Shown piece after piece: positions 57,111-64,000 of a stretch of DNA of 64,000 bases (its first letter is position 1; every line of letters starts with the position of its first letter). Origin of the DNA: Nocardioides acrostichi (GTDB lineage Bacteria > Actinomycetota > Actinomycetes > Propionibacteriales > Nocardioidaceae); NCBI RefSeq assembly GCF_015319165.1, contig NZ_JADIVZ010000005.1, forward strand, positions 1 to 64,000. Reading direction: 5' to 3'. Under the pieces are notes generated by a model. The model did not search any database and was not told the DNA's origin. It saw nothing but the letters and a program-made list of their open reading frames with translations. Made by a program: the position numbers and the translations under genes.

Positions 57111-60100
57111 CAGACCCTCTCCACCCGCACGGCCAGCTCGGTCGCCTCCTGCACCCGCACCGAGACCGCCAGGGTCTCCGCAGCCACGAGATCCTCGTGC
57201 GCGGCGAGCGCGGCGAGCACGTCGGCCGGGCCGGCCACGGTGAGGTGGATCCGGTCGGAGACGTCGAGGCCGGCGTCCTTGCGGGCCTGCTGCACGGTGC
57301 GCACCAGGTCGCGGGCCAGGCCCTCGGCCTCGAGCTCGGGGGTGAGCGCGGTGTCGAGGACGACGAACCCACCGCCGGGCAGGACGCCGACCGCGGTGCT
57401 CTCGTCGGCCGCGCCGGCGACCGTCTCGAGGGTGAACTCGCCCTCGACGAGCGCAACGCCCCCGGCGGTGACCGTGCCGTCGTCGGCCACCGACCAGTCG
57501 CCGGCCTTCGAGCCGCGGATGACCTGCTGCACCTGCTTGCCCAGGCGCGGCCCGGCGGCGCGGGCGTGGACGGTGAGCCGCTGCTCCACCCCGTACTCCG
57601 CGGCCTCCGGCGCGTCGGCCGCGAGCAGCCGGACCGCCTTGACGTTGACCTCGTCGGCGACGATGCCGCTGAAGTCGGCCAACGCGGCCGGATCCTCCAC
57701 CACGACGGTGAGGGTGGCCAGCGGCAGCCGGTTGCGCAGCGACCGCGCCTTGCGCAGCGCCGAGGCGGCCGAGCAGACCTCGCGGACGACGTCCATGGCG
57801 GCGACCAGGTCGGCGTCGGCCGGCAGGTCGTCGGGGGCAGGCCAGTCGGCCAGGTGCACCGAGCGGCCACCGGTCAGGCCGCGCCAGACCTCCTCGCTGA
57901 CCAGCGGCAGCAGCGGGGCGGTGACGCGGCAGACCGTCTCGAGCACGGTGTGCAGGGTGTCGAAGGCGTCGGCGTCCTCGGCGAAGAAGCGGTCGCGGCT
58001 GCGGCGGATGTACCAGTTGGTGAGCACGTCGAGGAACCCGCGGGTCAGCTCGCACGCGTCGGCCACGGCGTAGGCGTCGAGCACCCGGGTGCTGGCCTCG
58101 ACGTACTCGTGGGTCTTGGCGAGCACGTAGCGGTCGAGCGGGTGCGTGCTGTCGGTGCGCACGCGCCCCTCGTGGCCGGCGCCCCCGTCGGCGGCGTTGG
58201 CGTAGAGGGAGAGGAAGTACCAGCTGTTCCAGAGCGGGATCATCACCTGGCGCACGGAGTCGCGGATGCCCTGCTCGGTGACCACCAGGTTGCCGCCGCG
58301 CAGGATCGGGCTCGCCATGAGGAACCAACGCATCGCGTCGGCGCCGTCGCGGTCGAAGACCTCGTTGACGTCGGGGTAGTTGCGCAGCGACTTGCTCATC
58401 TTGTTGCCGTCGCTGCCCAGCACGATGCCGTGGCTGATGCAGTTCTCGAACGCCGGCTTGTCGAAGAGCCCGCTGGCCAGGATGTGCAGCGTGTAGAACC
58501 AGCCGCGGGTCTGGCCGATGTACTCGACGATGAAGTCGGCCGGGAAGTGCGGCTCGCTGTCGGTGGTGCCGTCGAACCAGTCGGCGTTCTCGAACGGGTA
58601 GTGCACCTGCGCGTAGCTCATCGAGCCCGAGTCGAACCACACGTCGAGGACGTCGGGCACCCGGCGCATGGTCGAGCGCTCGCCGTCGGGGCGGGGGTCG
58701 TCGGGGTTGGGCCGGGTGAGCTCGTCGACGAACGGGCGGTGCAGGTCGGGGTTGCCCTCCCGGTCGCGCGGCAGGTCGCCGAAGTCGCGCTCGAGCTCGG
58801 CGAAGGAGCCGTAGACGTCGGTGCGCGGGTAGGCGGGGTCGTCGGAGACCCACACCGGCACCGGAGAGCCCCAGAACCGGTTGCGGGTGATCGACCAGTC
58901 GCGGGCATTCGCGAGCCACTTGCCGAACTGGCCGTCCTTGATGTGCTCGGGCACCCAGTTGATCTGCTGGTTGAGCTTGAGCATCCGGTCCTTGAACGCC
59001 GTGACCTCGACGAACCACGACGAGACGCCCTTGTAGATCAGCGGCTCGCGGCAGCGCCAGCAGTGCGGGTAGGAGTGGTCGTAGGTCTCGCGGCGCAGCA
59101 GCACCGTGCCGGGCGTGACCGCGCCGGTCTCGCCCTCGCCACGGGTCTGGTTCTTGAGGTGGTCGATGACGTGGAGGTTGGCGTCGAACACCTGCATGCC
59201 GGCGTAGTCGTCTACGGGGGCGGTGAACCGGCCGTCCTTGCCGACCGGCATGACCGGCTCGATGCCCTCGCGGTCGGTGACCTCCTTGTCGACCTCACCG
59301 AAGGCGCCGGCGGTGTGCACGAGACCGACACCGTCGGTGGTGGTGACGGCGTCGTCGGCCGCGACCACGCGGAAGGCGCGCGGGCGCCCCTCGTAGTAGG
59401 AGAACGGCGGGGTGTAGGCGGAGTCGACCAGCTCGGCGCCCTGGAACCGGGCGAGCACCTCGGGCGACTCACCCAGCTCGCGGGCGTAGGCGGCCAGGCG
59501 CGCTTCGGCGATGAGGTAGCGCGCCGTCCGCTCGGTGCCGGGGACGGGCGCCTCGACGAGCACGTAGTCGATGTCGGAGCCGACCATGATGGCGAGATTG
59601 GAGGGCAGGGTCCACGGGGTCGTCGTCCACACCAGGGCGAGGGCACCCTCGGCCGGGCCGCTGGTCAGACGCAGACCCACCGTGACGGCGGGATCCTGCC
59701 GGTTCTGGTAGACGTCATCGTCCATGCGCAGCTCGTGGTTCGACAGCGGAGTCTCGTCGCGCCAGCAGTAGGGCAGCACGCGGAAGCCCTCGTAGATCCA
59801 GCCCTGGTCGTAGAGGCGCTTGAACGCCCAGATGACCGACTCCATGTACTCGGGGTTGAGGGTGCGGTAGTCGTGGTCGAAGTCGACCCAGCGGGCCTGG
59901 CGGGTCACGTAGTCGCGCCACTCGCCGGTGTACTTCAGCACCGACTCACGGCAGGCGGCGTTGAAGTTCTCGATGCCCAGCTCGAGGATCTCGTCGGTGG
60001 TCTTGATGCCGTTCAGGCGCATCGCCTCGAGCTCGGCGGGCAGGCCGTGGGTGTCCCAGCCGAAGCGGCGCTCGACGCGCTTGCCGCGCATGGTCTGGTA

Positions 60101-60349
60101 GCGCGGCACGAGATCCTTGACGTAGCCGGTGAGCAGGTGGCCGTAGTGCGGCAGGCCGTTGGCGAACGGCGGGCCGTCGTAGAACACGAACTCGTTCTCT
60201 CCGCGCTCACCCGGGTCGCGCGCCTCGATGCTGGCCTGGAAGGTGCCGTCGGCGGCCCAGTAGGCCAGCACCCGCTCCTCGATCTCGGGGAAGCGCGGCG
60301 CGGCGGGCACCTGGTCGTGACCGGCGGTGGAGACCTGGGGATAGGTCAT
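57110..60349 (-). CDS. ileS: Isoleucyl-tRNA synthetase, IleS2-like
   Basis: A 1079-residue class I synthetase with HIGH-type motif [11 protein letters not shown] (about residue 68), the editing (CP1) domain, and KMSKS-type motif [12 protein letters not shown] (near 650). Then come the anticodon-binding region and a long C-terminal extension. The length and the H-Y-G-H plus LRNYP form place it with the IleS2, eukaryote-like type. AGGAGA stands before ATG 60349, which is preferred over an upstream ATG in the leader. A T-box controls the gene. Confidence 0.95.
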   Translation of the reverse strand: MTYPQVSTAGHDQVPAAPRFPEIEERVLAYWAADGTFQASIEARDPGERGENEFVFYDGPPFANGLPHYGHLLTGYVKDLVPRYQTMRGKRVERRFGWDTHGLPAELEAMRLNGIKTTDEILELGIENFNAACRESVLKYTGEWRDYVTRQARWVDFDHDYRTLNPEYMESVIWAFKRLYDQGWIYEGFRVLPYCWRDETPLSNHELRMDDDVYQNRQDPAVTVGLRLTSGPAEGALALVWTTTPWTLPSNLAIMVGSDIDYVLVEAPVPGTERTARYLIAEARLAAYARELGESPEVLARFQGAELVDSAYTPPFSYYEGRPRAFRVVAADDAVTTTDGVGLVHTAGAFGEVDKEVTDREGIEPVMPVGKDGRFTAPVDDYAGMQVFDANLHVIDHLKNQTRGEGETGAVTPGTVLLRRETYDHSYPHCWRCREPLIYKGVSSWFVEVTAFKDRMLKLNQQINWVPEHIKDGQFGKWLANARDWSITRNRFWGSPVPVWVSDDPAYPRTDVYGSFAELERDFGDLPRDREGNPDLHRPFVDELTRPNPDDPRPDGERSTMRRVPDVLDVWFDSGSMSYAQVHYPFENADWFDGTTDSEPHFPADFIVEYIGQTRGWFYTLHILASGLFDKPAFENCISHGIVLGSDGNKMSKSLRNYPDVNEVFDRDGADAMRWFLMASPILRGGNLVVTEQGIRDSVRQVMIPLWNSWYFLSLYANAADGGAGHEGRVRTDSTHPLDRYVLAKTHEYVEASTRVLDAYAVADACELTRGFLDVLTNWYIRRSRDRFFAEDADAFDTLHTVLETVCRVTAPLLPLVSEEVWRGLTGGRSVHLADWPAPDDLPADADLVAAMDVVREVCSAASALRKARSLRNRLPLATLTVVVEDPAALADFSGIVADEVNVKAVRLLAADAPEAAEYGVEQRLTVHARAAGPRLGKQVQQVIRGSKAGDWSVADDGTVTAGGVALVEGEFTLETVAGAADESTAVGVLPGGGFVVLDTALTPELEAEGLARDLVRTVQQARKDAGLDVSDRIHLTVAGPADVLAALAAHEDLVAAETLAVSVRVQEATELAVRVERV

Positions 60350-60580
60350 CGGGGGCTCTCCTGGCTCGTGCATCGGACTCGTGGGCTGCGGTGCTGCTTG
60401 CTGCCACGAGGACGACGGACGCCGCGGTACCACCTCGCTTGCGACACCGCGAGGGTGCCGCCCCTTCGTTCACGGCTGTGACGGGCCTACCCGTCCGGTT
60501 CTACTGACCCGTGCCGCTGGGTGCGGCCCGGGCGTTCTTCCGGAGGCTCACCGCTGATGACGGCTCGAGCGCCTGTGCCG
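60350..60580 (-). promoter_or_regulatory. T-box riboswitch before ileS (ultrashort Stem I)
   Basis: The leader carries the T-box core GGTGGTACCGCGG (read leftward from 60434 to 60422), which pairs with the 3' end of uncharged tRNA. Further upstream an ultrashort specifier hairpin, GCTC...ATC...GAGC-like, shows the Ile codon ATC at 60558-60556. Downstream, CTCGTGG and CCCACGAG can pair near the ribosome-binding site AGGAG, which fits control of translation. A -10-like TAGGCT lies at 60588-60583. Read as established for actinobacterial ileS T-boxes; structure is inferred. Confidence 0.85.
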
Positions 60581-60637
60581 CCAGCCTACGGCGCGGCCGC
60601 GGCGCGGGCGAATCAGTTGCTGGGGGCGGGTGGCAAA

Positions 60638-60718
60638 TTCACCGGACGGCCGGTGACCTTTCCCCTGGGACGGTGAAATTCCGCCGTCCCAGGGGCTATT
60701 TCACCGGACGGCCGGTGA
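60638..60718. repeat. Three-hairpin repeat block (family C)
   Basis: TTCACCGGACGGCCGGTGA occurs twice (60638-60656 and 60700-60718); each copy is itself a near-perfect 8-bp hairpin. Between them CCCCTGGGACGG and CCGTCCCAGGGG form a 12-bp perfect stem with a 10-base loop. The block lies between the promoter of the ileS leader and the divergent DinB gene. Confidence 0.8.
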
Positions 60719-60762
60719 ATTCGCGCGCGACGCCCGGCTCCTCCGCGTGCTTGGGTGGGGCC

Positions 60763-61299
60763 ATGCCTGCCGAGACCTTCGGGGATCCCGCCAGCGACCC
60801 GCGCCTGCAGCCCACCGCACCGACCCGCGGCGAGCGGGCCTGCCTGGACTCCTACCTGGAGCACTACCGCAGCACGGTCGAGCTCAAGCTCGCCGGGCTG
60901 GACGCCGAGCAGCTCGCCCGGCGCTCCGTGCCGCCCTCGACGCTGTCGCTGCTGGGCCTGCTGCGGCACCTGGCCAAGGTCGAGCACGTGTGGAACGTCG
61001 TGATGATCCAGGGTCGGCCTGAGCCGAAGCTCTACGGCTGCGACGAGGTGCGCGACGCCGACTTCGACGGCGCCGTCGACGACGACGCCGTCGTGGTCGA
61101 GGCCTGGGCGTCGTGGCGTCGCGAGGTGGCCGCCGCCCGCGAGCACCTCGCCACCGTCTCCCTCGACCACGTCGTCCACGTGCACGGCGAGCCGACCGAG
61201 GTGCGTGACATCGTGGTGCACCTCATCGAGGAGTACGCGCGGCACGCCGGACACATCGACCTGCTGCGAGAGTGCGTGGACGGCGCGATCGGGCAGTAG
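60763..61299 (+). CDS. DinB-superfamily protein (DUF664-like)
   Basis: 178 residues: SLLGLLRHLAKVEHVWNVVM near the first ligand, and EVRDIVVHLIEEYARHAGHI, then DLLRECVDG, a four-helix bundle with His ligands (LRHLAKVE, HAGHID). The DinB/YfiT fold includes thiol-dependent metalloenzymes such as bacillithiol and mycothiol transferases. The precise role is unknown. The start at 60763 has GGTGGGG just ahead. It diverges from ileS. Confidence 0.82.
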   Translation: MPAETFGDPASDPRLQPTAPTRGERACLDSYLEHYRSTVELKLAGLDAEQLARRSVPPSTLSLLGLLRHLAKVEHVWNVVMIQGRPEPKLYGCDEVRDADFDGAVDDDAVVVEAWASWRREVAAAREHLATVSLDHVVHVHGEPTEVRDIVVHLIEEYARHAGHIDLLRECVDGAIGQ

Positions 61300-61326
61300 C
61301 ACGTGCCTTCGCTCAGGCTCCAGCAG

Positions 61327-62313
61327 TCAGGCGGGGAGCACCTGCAGCGGCGCGCTGTGCACGTCGCATCGCTGGGCCGCGACCCCCAGGCGCCACCGCG
61401 CCTCGGCCAGGCGCTCCGCGGACGACTCCGTCACGAGCCGATGGCGCACCGCGGCGTGGCGGAACCGGTACTCCCCCGCGGGCGAGCTCTGGAGCAGCCC
61501 GTGCGCCTCGGCGGAGGCCAGGCCCTCGGCTCCAGCAGCGAGCAACAACAGGTCGGCGGGCACGAGAGGGCCGGCCACCGCGGCGATGGCCACCGCCATC
61601 CGGGCTGGCTCGTCGAGACGCAGCAGGCTGGTCGCCACCCAGATGGGCAGCGCCAGCTCGAGTTGCGCCACGGCCTCGGCATCGTCGGACGGGGCCTCGG
61701 TGACCAGCTCGCGCAGCGTGGGGTGCTCCAGGAGCATGCGCAGCGCCGACGGGTTGCCGCTGCTGGCGACGTGGAACGACAGCGCCAGGCCGGGGTCGGC
61801 AGGTTCCCCGAGGTCGAAGAGCACGTCGGCCACGTCGGCCACCGTCAGCTGCTCCAGTGCCACGGCCGTGCAGCCGCGCCGCGACTCGACGTCCGGGAGC
61901 CGTGAGTGTGACCCGATCAGCACCGGGATGCGCACCGCCCGGGCACGGTCGAGCACCGCTTCGACCTGAGCCAGCGGCACCGTGTCGGCGTCATCGATGA
62001 CCACGAGCGTGCGCGCCGCCAGATCAGCTGCCTCGGGGAAACCGCCGGCGCAGAGCACCTGGTCGGCACCCCAGGGCTGCACGTCGGCGCGGATCACGGT
62101 GACGCCGACCGCCTCCGCGCGGCGAGCCGCTTCCGTCAGCAAAGCGCTCACGCCGCTGCCGGCGGCCCCCCACACGAGCGCCGAGCTGTTCTGCCGGACG
62201 GCGACCTCGACGCGCGCGAGCACCCGGTTCCGCCCCCGCAGAGGGGTCGCCCCCGTGAGGTGGCCCCGCCGATGTTCTGGACGCGGCTGGTGGACGTCGG
62301 ACGATGCGCTCAT
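61327..62313 (-). CDS. LuxR-type ATPase domain protein lacking HTH
   Basis: The 328-residue protein resembles the N-terminal AAA/NB-ARC part of large LuxR (LAL) regulators: LRGRNRVLARVEVAV, P-loop GAAGSGVS (residues 49-56; the lysine is Val55), Walker B ARTLVVIDDADTVPLAQVEA, then a winged-helix-like portion ending RFRHAAVRHRLVTESSAERL. Neither TPR nor DNA-binding domain follows. The altered P-loop suggests weak or no ATP hydrolysis. GGGGGG precedes ATG 62313. It may interact with another regulator. Confidence 0.7.
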   Translation of the reverse strand: MSASSDVHQPRPEHRRGHLTGATPLRGRNRVLARVEVAVRQNSSALVWGAAGSGVSALLTEAARRAEAVGVTVIRADVQPWGADQVLCAGGFPEAADLAARTLVVIDDADTVPLAQVEAVLDRARAVRIPVLIGSHSRLPDVESRRGCTAVALEQLTVADVADVLFDLGEPADPGLALSFHVASSGNPSALRMLLEHPTLRELVTEAPSDDAEAVAQLELALPIWVATSLLRLDEPARMAVAIAAVAGPLVPADLLLLAAGAEGLASAEAHGLLQSSPAGEYRFRHAAVRHRLVTESSAERLAEARWRLGVAAQRCDVHSAPLQVLPA

Positions 62314-62484
62314 GTTTCCCCCCGAGCTCTCGGTCTCGTGGAACCGAGCACGCCGGCCCAGCCCCCCGGACCCTTCTACCCATGGTAAGGCGACCCTGAA
62401 ACCGCTCCATCCCCTCGGAGACGGGACTGACCCCGCACCGACCGCTCCGCCGGCGGGCGGAACCCCCGCCTACACTCCCTCTAC

Positions 62485-63459
62485 GTGACCGACAGCGCCC
62501 CTCTCGACAGCGGTGCGGCCTGGGCTTGGGGCCTGGCGACCGTGACCACCGGCCACGAGCCGACCACCCTCGACGTCTGGTTCCCCGAGCCGCGCCTCGG
62601 CCGGCGTCCTGACGGCGGTGGCGTGCCCGCGGTGCTGGCCGACCTGGTCGGCAGCGACCACGCGCGCGGGGTGCGCCGCGACGTGGTGCTGGTCGAGATC
62701 GACGACCTCTCCGCCCCGCCGGCGAGCACCGCCGACGTCTGGCTGCGGCTGCACCTGCTCTCACACCGGCTCGTCGCCCCGCACGGGCTCAGCCTGGAGG
62801 GCCAGTTCGGCCTGCTCACCAATGTCGTGTGGACCAGCCACGGCCCCTGCGCGGTCACCGGTTTCGAGCTCGCCCGGGCCCGCATGAGGGCGCACGGCCA
62901 GCACGTGTCGGTGTACGGGATCGACAAGTTCCCCCGCATGGTCGACTACGTCGTGCCGTCCGGCGTACGCATCGCCGACGCCGACCGGGTGCGGCTCGGT
63001 GCCCATCTCGCCGAGGGCACGACCGTCATGCACGAGGGGTTCGTGAACTTCAACGCCGGCACGCTGGGCGCCTCGATGGTCGAGGGGCGGATCTCCGCCG
63101 GCGTCGTGGTCGGCGACGGCTCCGACGTGGGCGGGGGCGCCTCCATCATGGGCACCCTCTCGGGCGGCGGCACCCAGGTCATCTCGATCGGCGAGCGGTG
63201 CCTGCTCGGGGCCAACGCCGGCGTCGGCATCTCGCTCGGTGACGAGTGCGTTGTCGAGGCGGGGTGCTACGTCACCGCCGGCACCAAGGTCACGGTCACG
63301 GGCATGACCGGCGCGGACGACGGCTCCGTGGTCAAGGCGGCCGAGCTCTCCGGCGCCTCGAACGTGCTCTTCCGACGCAACAGCGTCAGCGGCGCCATCG
63401 AGGCGGTGCCGTGGAAGAGCGGCGGCATCGCTCTCAACGAGGCGTTGCACAAGAACTGA
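62485..63459 (+). CDS. dapD: Tetrahydrodipicolinate N-succinyltransferase
   Basis: The 324-residue enzyme has a left-handed beta-helix of hexapeptides in its C-terminal half ([40 protein letters not shown] and [20 protein letters not shown]) and an actinobacterial-type N-terminal domain. It adds succinyl groups to tetrahydrodipicolinate in lysine/diaminopimelate synthesis. DapE at 53.8 kb acts two steps later. GTG 62485 is eight bases after TACACT, so the mRNA may be leaderless. Confidence 0.93.
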   Translation: MTDSAPLDSGAAWAWGLATVTTGHEPTTLDVWFPEPRLGRRPDGGGVPAVLADLVGSDHARGVRRDVVLVEIDDLSAPPASTADVWLRLHLLSHRLVAPHGLSLEGQFGLLTNVVWTSHGPCAVTGFELARARMRAHGQHVSVYGIDKFPRMVDYVVPSGVRIADADRVRLGAHLAEGTTVMHEGFVNFNAGTLGASMVEGRISAGVVVGDGSDVGGGASIMGTLSGGGTQVISIGERCLLGANAGVGISLGDECVVEAGCYVTAGTKVTVTGMTGADDGSVVKAAELSGASNVLFRRNSVSGAIEAVPWKSGGIALNEALHKN

Positions 63460-63480
63460 CACCGCTCCCGGTCTCCGCCC

Positions 63481-64000
63481 GTGCGCAAGGTCGCCATCAC
63501 GCTCTCCCTCGCCCTCGTGGCGGTGGGGCTCGTGAGTGTGGTCGGCTGGCAGGTGGTGCACCGGTTGGGGCCGGTGCTCGGTCTCGCCTCCGAAGGCTGC
63601 ACGGCCACCGTCGACGGGCGCGAGGTCGACCTCGACCTCGAGCAGGCCGAGAACGCCGCACTGATCACGGCGGTCTCCGTGCGTCGCGGCCTGCCGGCGC
63701 GGGCGGCGTCCATCGCACTGGCCACCGCGTACCAGGAGTCGAAGCTGCGCAACCTCACCTCCGGCGACCGCGACTCCGTCGGCCTCTTCCAGCAGCGGCC
63801 GTCGCAGGGGTGGGGTACCCGGGCGCAGGTGCAGGATCCCGTCTACGCCACCAACGCCTTCTACGACGCCCTGGTGAAGATCGCCGACTACCGTGACCTG
63901 CCGATCACCGAGGCGGCCCAGGAGGTACAGCGATCGGGCTTCCCGGACGCCTACGCCGATCACGAGGACGACGCGCGCGTCCTGGCCTCCGCCCTCACCG
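63481..64000 (+). CDS. Lysozyme-like exported protein, N-terminal part
   Basis: The reading frame starts VRKVAITLSLALVAVGLVSV, which is one TM or signal helix, then AENAALITAVSVRRGLPARA, SIALATAYQESKLRNLTSGD and RDSVGLFQQRPSQGWGTRAQ, and continues past the right edge. The phrase YQES..N...GD.DSxGLFQQRPSQGWG is the conserved core of actinobacterial proteins related to lytic transglycosylases (often misnamed heavy-metal transporters). Glu of YQES would be catalytic. GTG 63481 is 22 bases after the dapD stop. Confidence 0.8.
   Translation, partial: MRKVAITLSLALVAVGLVSVVGWQVVHRLGPVLGLASEGCTATVDGREVDLDLEQAENAALITAVSVRRGLPARAASIALATAYQESKLRNLTSGDRDSVGLFQQRPSQGWGTRAQVQDPVYATNAFYDALVKIADYRDLPITEAAQEVQRSGFPDAYADHEDDARVLASALT

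Noticed and set aside
57197..60481. Very long open frame on the plus strand opposite ileS (over 1000 codons)
   Set aside because: It is the antisense shadow of ileS in high-GC DNA. Its translation is a monotonous run of V, G, L, D and H residues without any domain, while the minus strand gives a full synthetase.

Overview
The window is very GC-rich (about 70% by eye) and reads as chromosome of an actinobacterium, most likely Nocardioides or a close relative in the Nocardioidaceae. Supporting signs are a mycothiol-type maleylpyruvate isomerase homologue, the order prfB-ftsE-ftsX-peptidase-smpB, a sigE-anti-sigma-htrA locus with a divergent methyltransferase as in mycobacteria, a short-stem T-box before ileS, F420-type LLM oxidoreductases, the large 180-kDa type of NAD-glutamate dehydrogenase, and many genes whose start codon lies 6-8 bases after a TANNNT-like -10 box (leaderless transcription). 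No rRNA, tRNA, CRISPR array, intact insertion sequence or prophage was found; the only RNA gene is tmRNA.

Layout. 1-8.6 kb is the most accessory-looking part: the N-terminus of an RHS-like secreted protein, tmRNA (ssrA), a DUF222-HNH endonuclease, a truncated kinase, a MarR/MFS efflux pair with a tandem operator, a decayed isochorismatase gene and a secreted M1 peptidase. 8.6-14.2 kb holds smpB, an EnvC-like M23 peptidase, ftsX, ftsE, a lipoprotein and prfB: trans-translation, septal wall hydrolysis and translation termination. 14.5-16 kb has a WXG100-like protein and two CAP-domain secreted proteins. 16-20.6 kb is a Tad/Flp pilus operon; its CpaB and CpaE/TadZ-like partners lie apart at 44.6-46.6 kb. 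20.8-27.2 kb holds regulators (double-HTH LuxR, TetR, OmpR type), lipoproteins and oxidoreductases.

27.3-30.2 kb is a two-component NHEJ locus (separate LigD polymerase and ligase, with Ku diverging). 30-43 kb is largely metabolic: amidase, NAD-glutamate dehydrogenase, tryptophan 2,3-dioxygenase, two DUF2505 proteins, PruA and a wax-ester-synthase homologue; PruA and the dehydrogenase together would carry proline to 2-oxoglutarate. 42.9-44.7 kb is an uncharacterised lipoprotein/membrane-protein pair. 47-49.5 kb is the SigE envelope-stress locus. 50-64 kb holds pepA, small envelope proteins, dapE and dapD (lysine/diaminopimelate), a BLUF photoreceptor, ileS with its T-box, and an orphan LuxR-type ATPase.

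Beyond genes, the window has several intergenic repeat structures (22-bp-period arrays at 14.88, 24.82, 40.69 and 55.85 kb; a three-hairpin block at 60.64 kb) and palindromic operators at divergent promoters (4.22, 25.87, 37.41, 54.94 and 54.97 kb). These are the least explained elements here.
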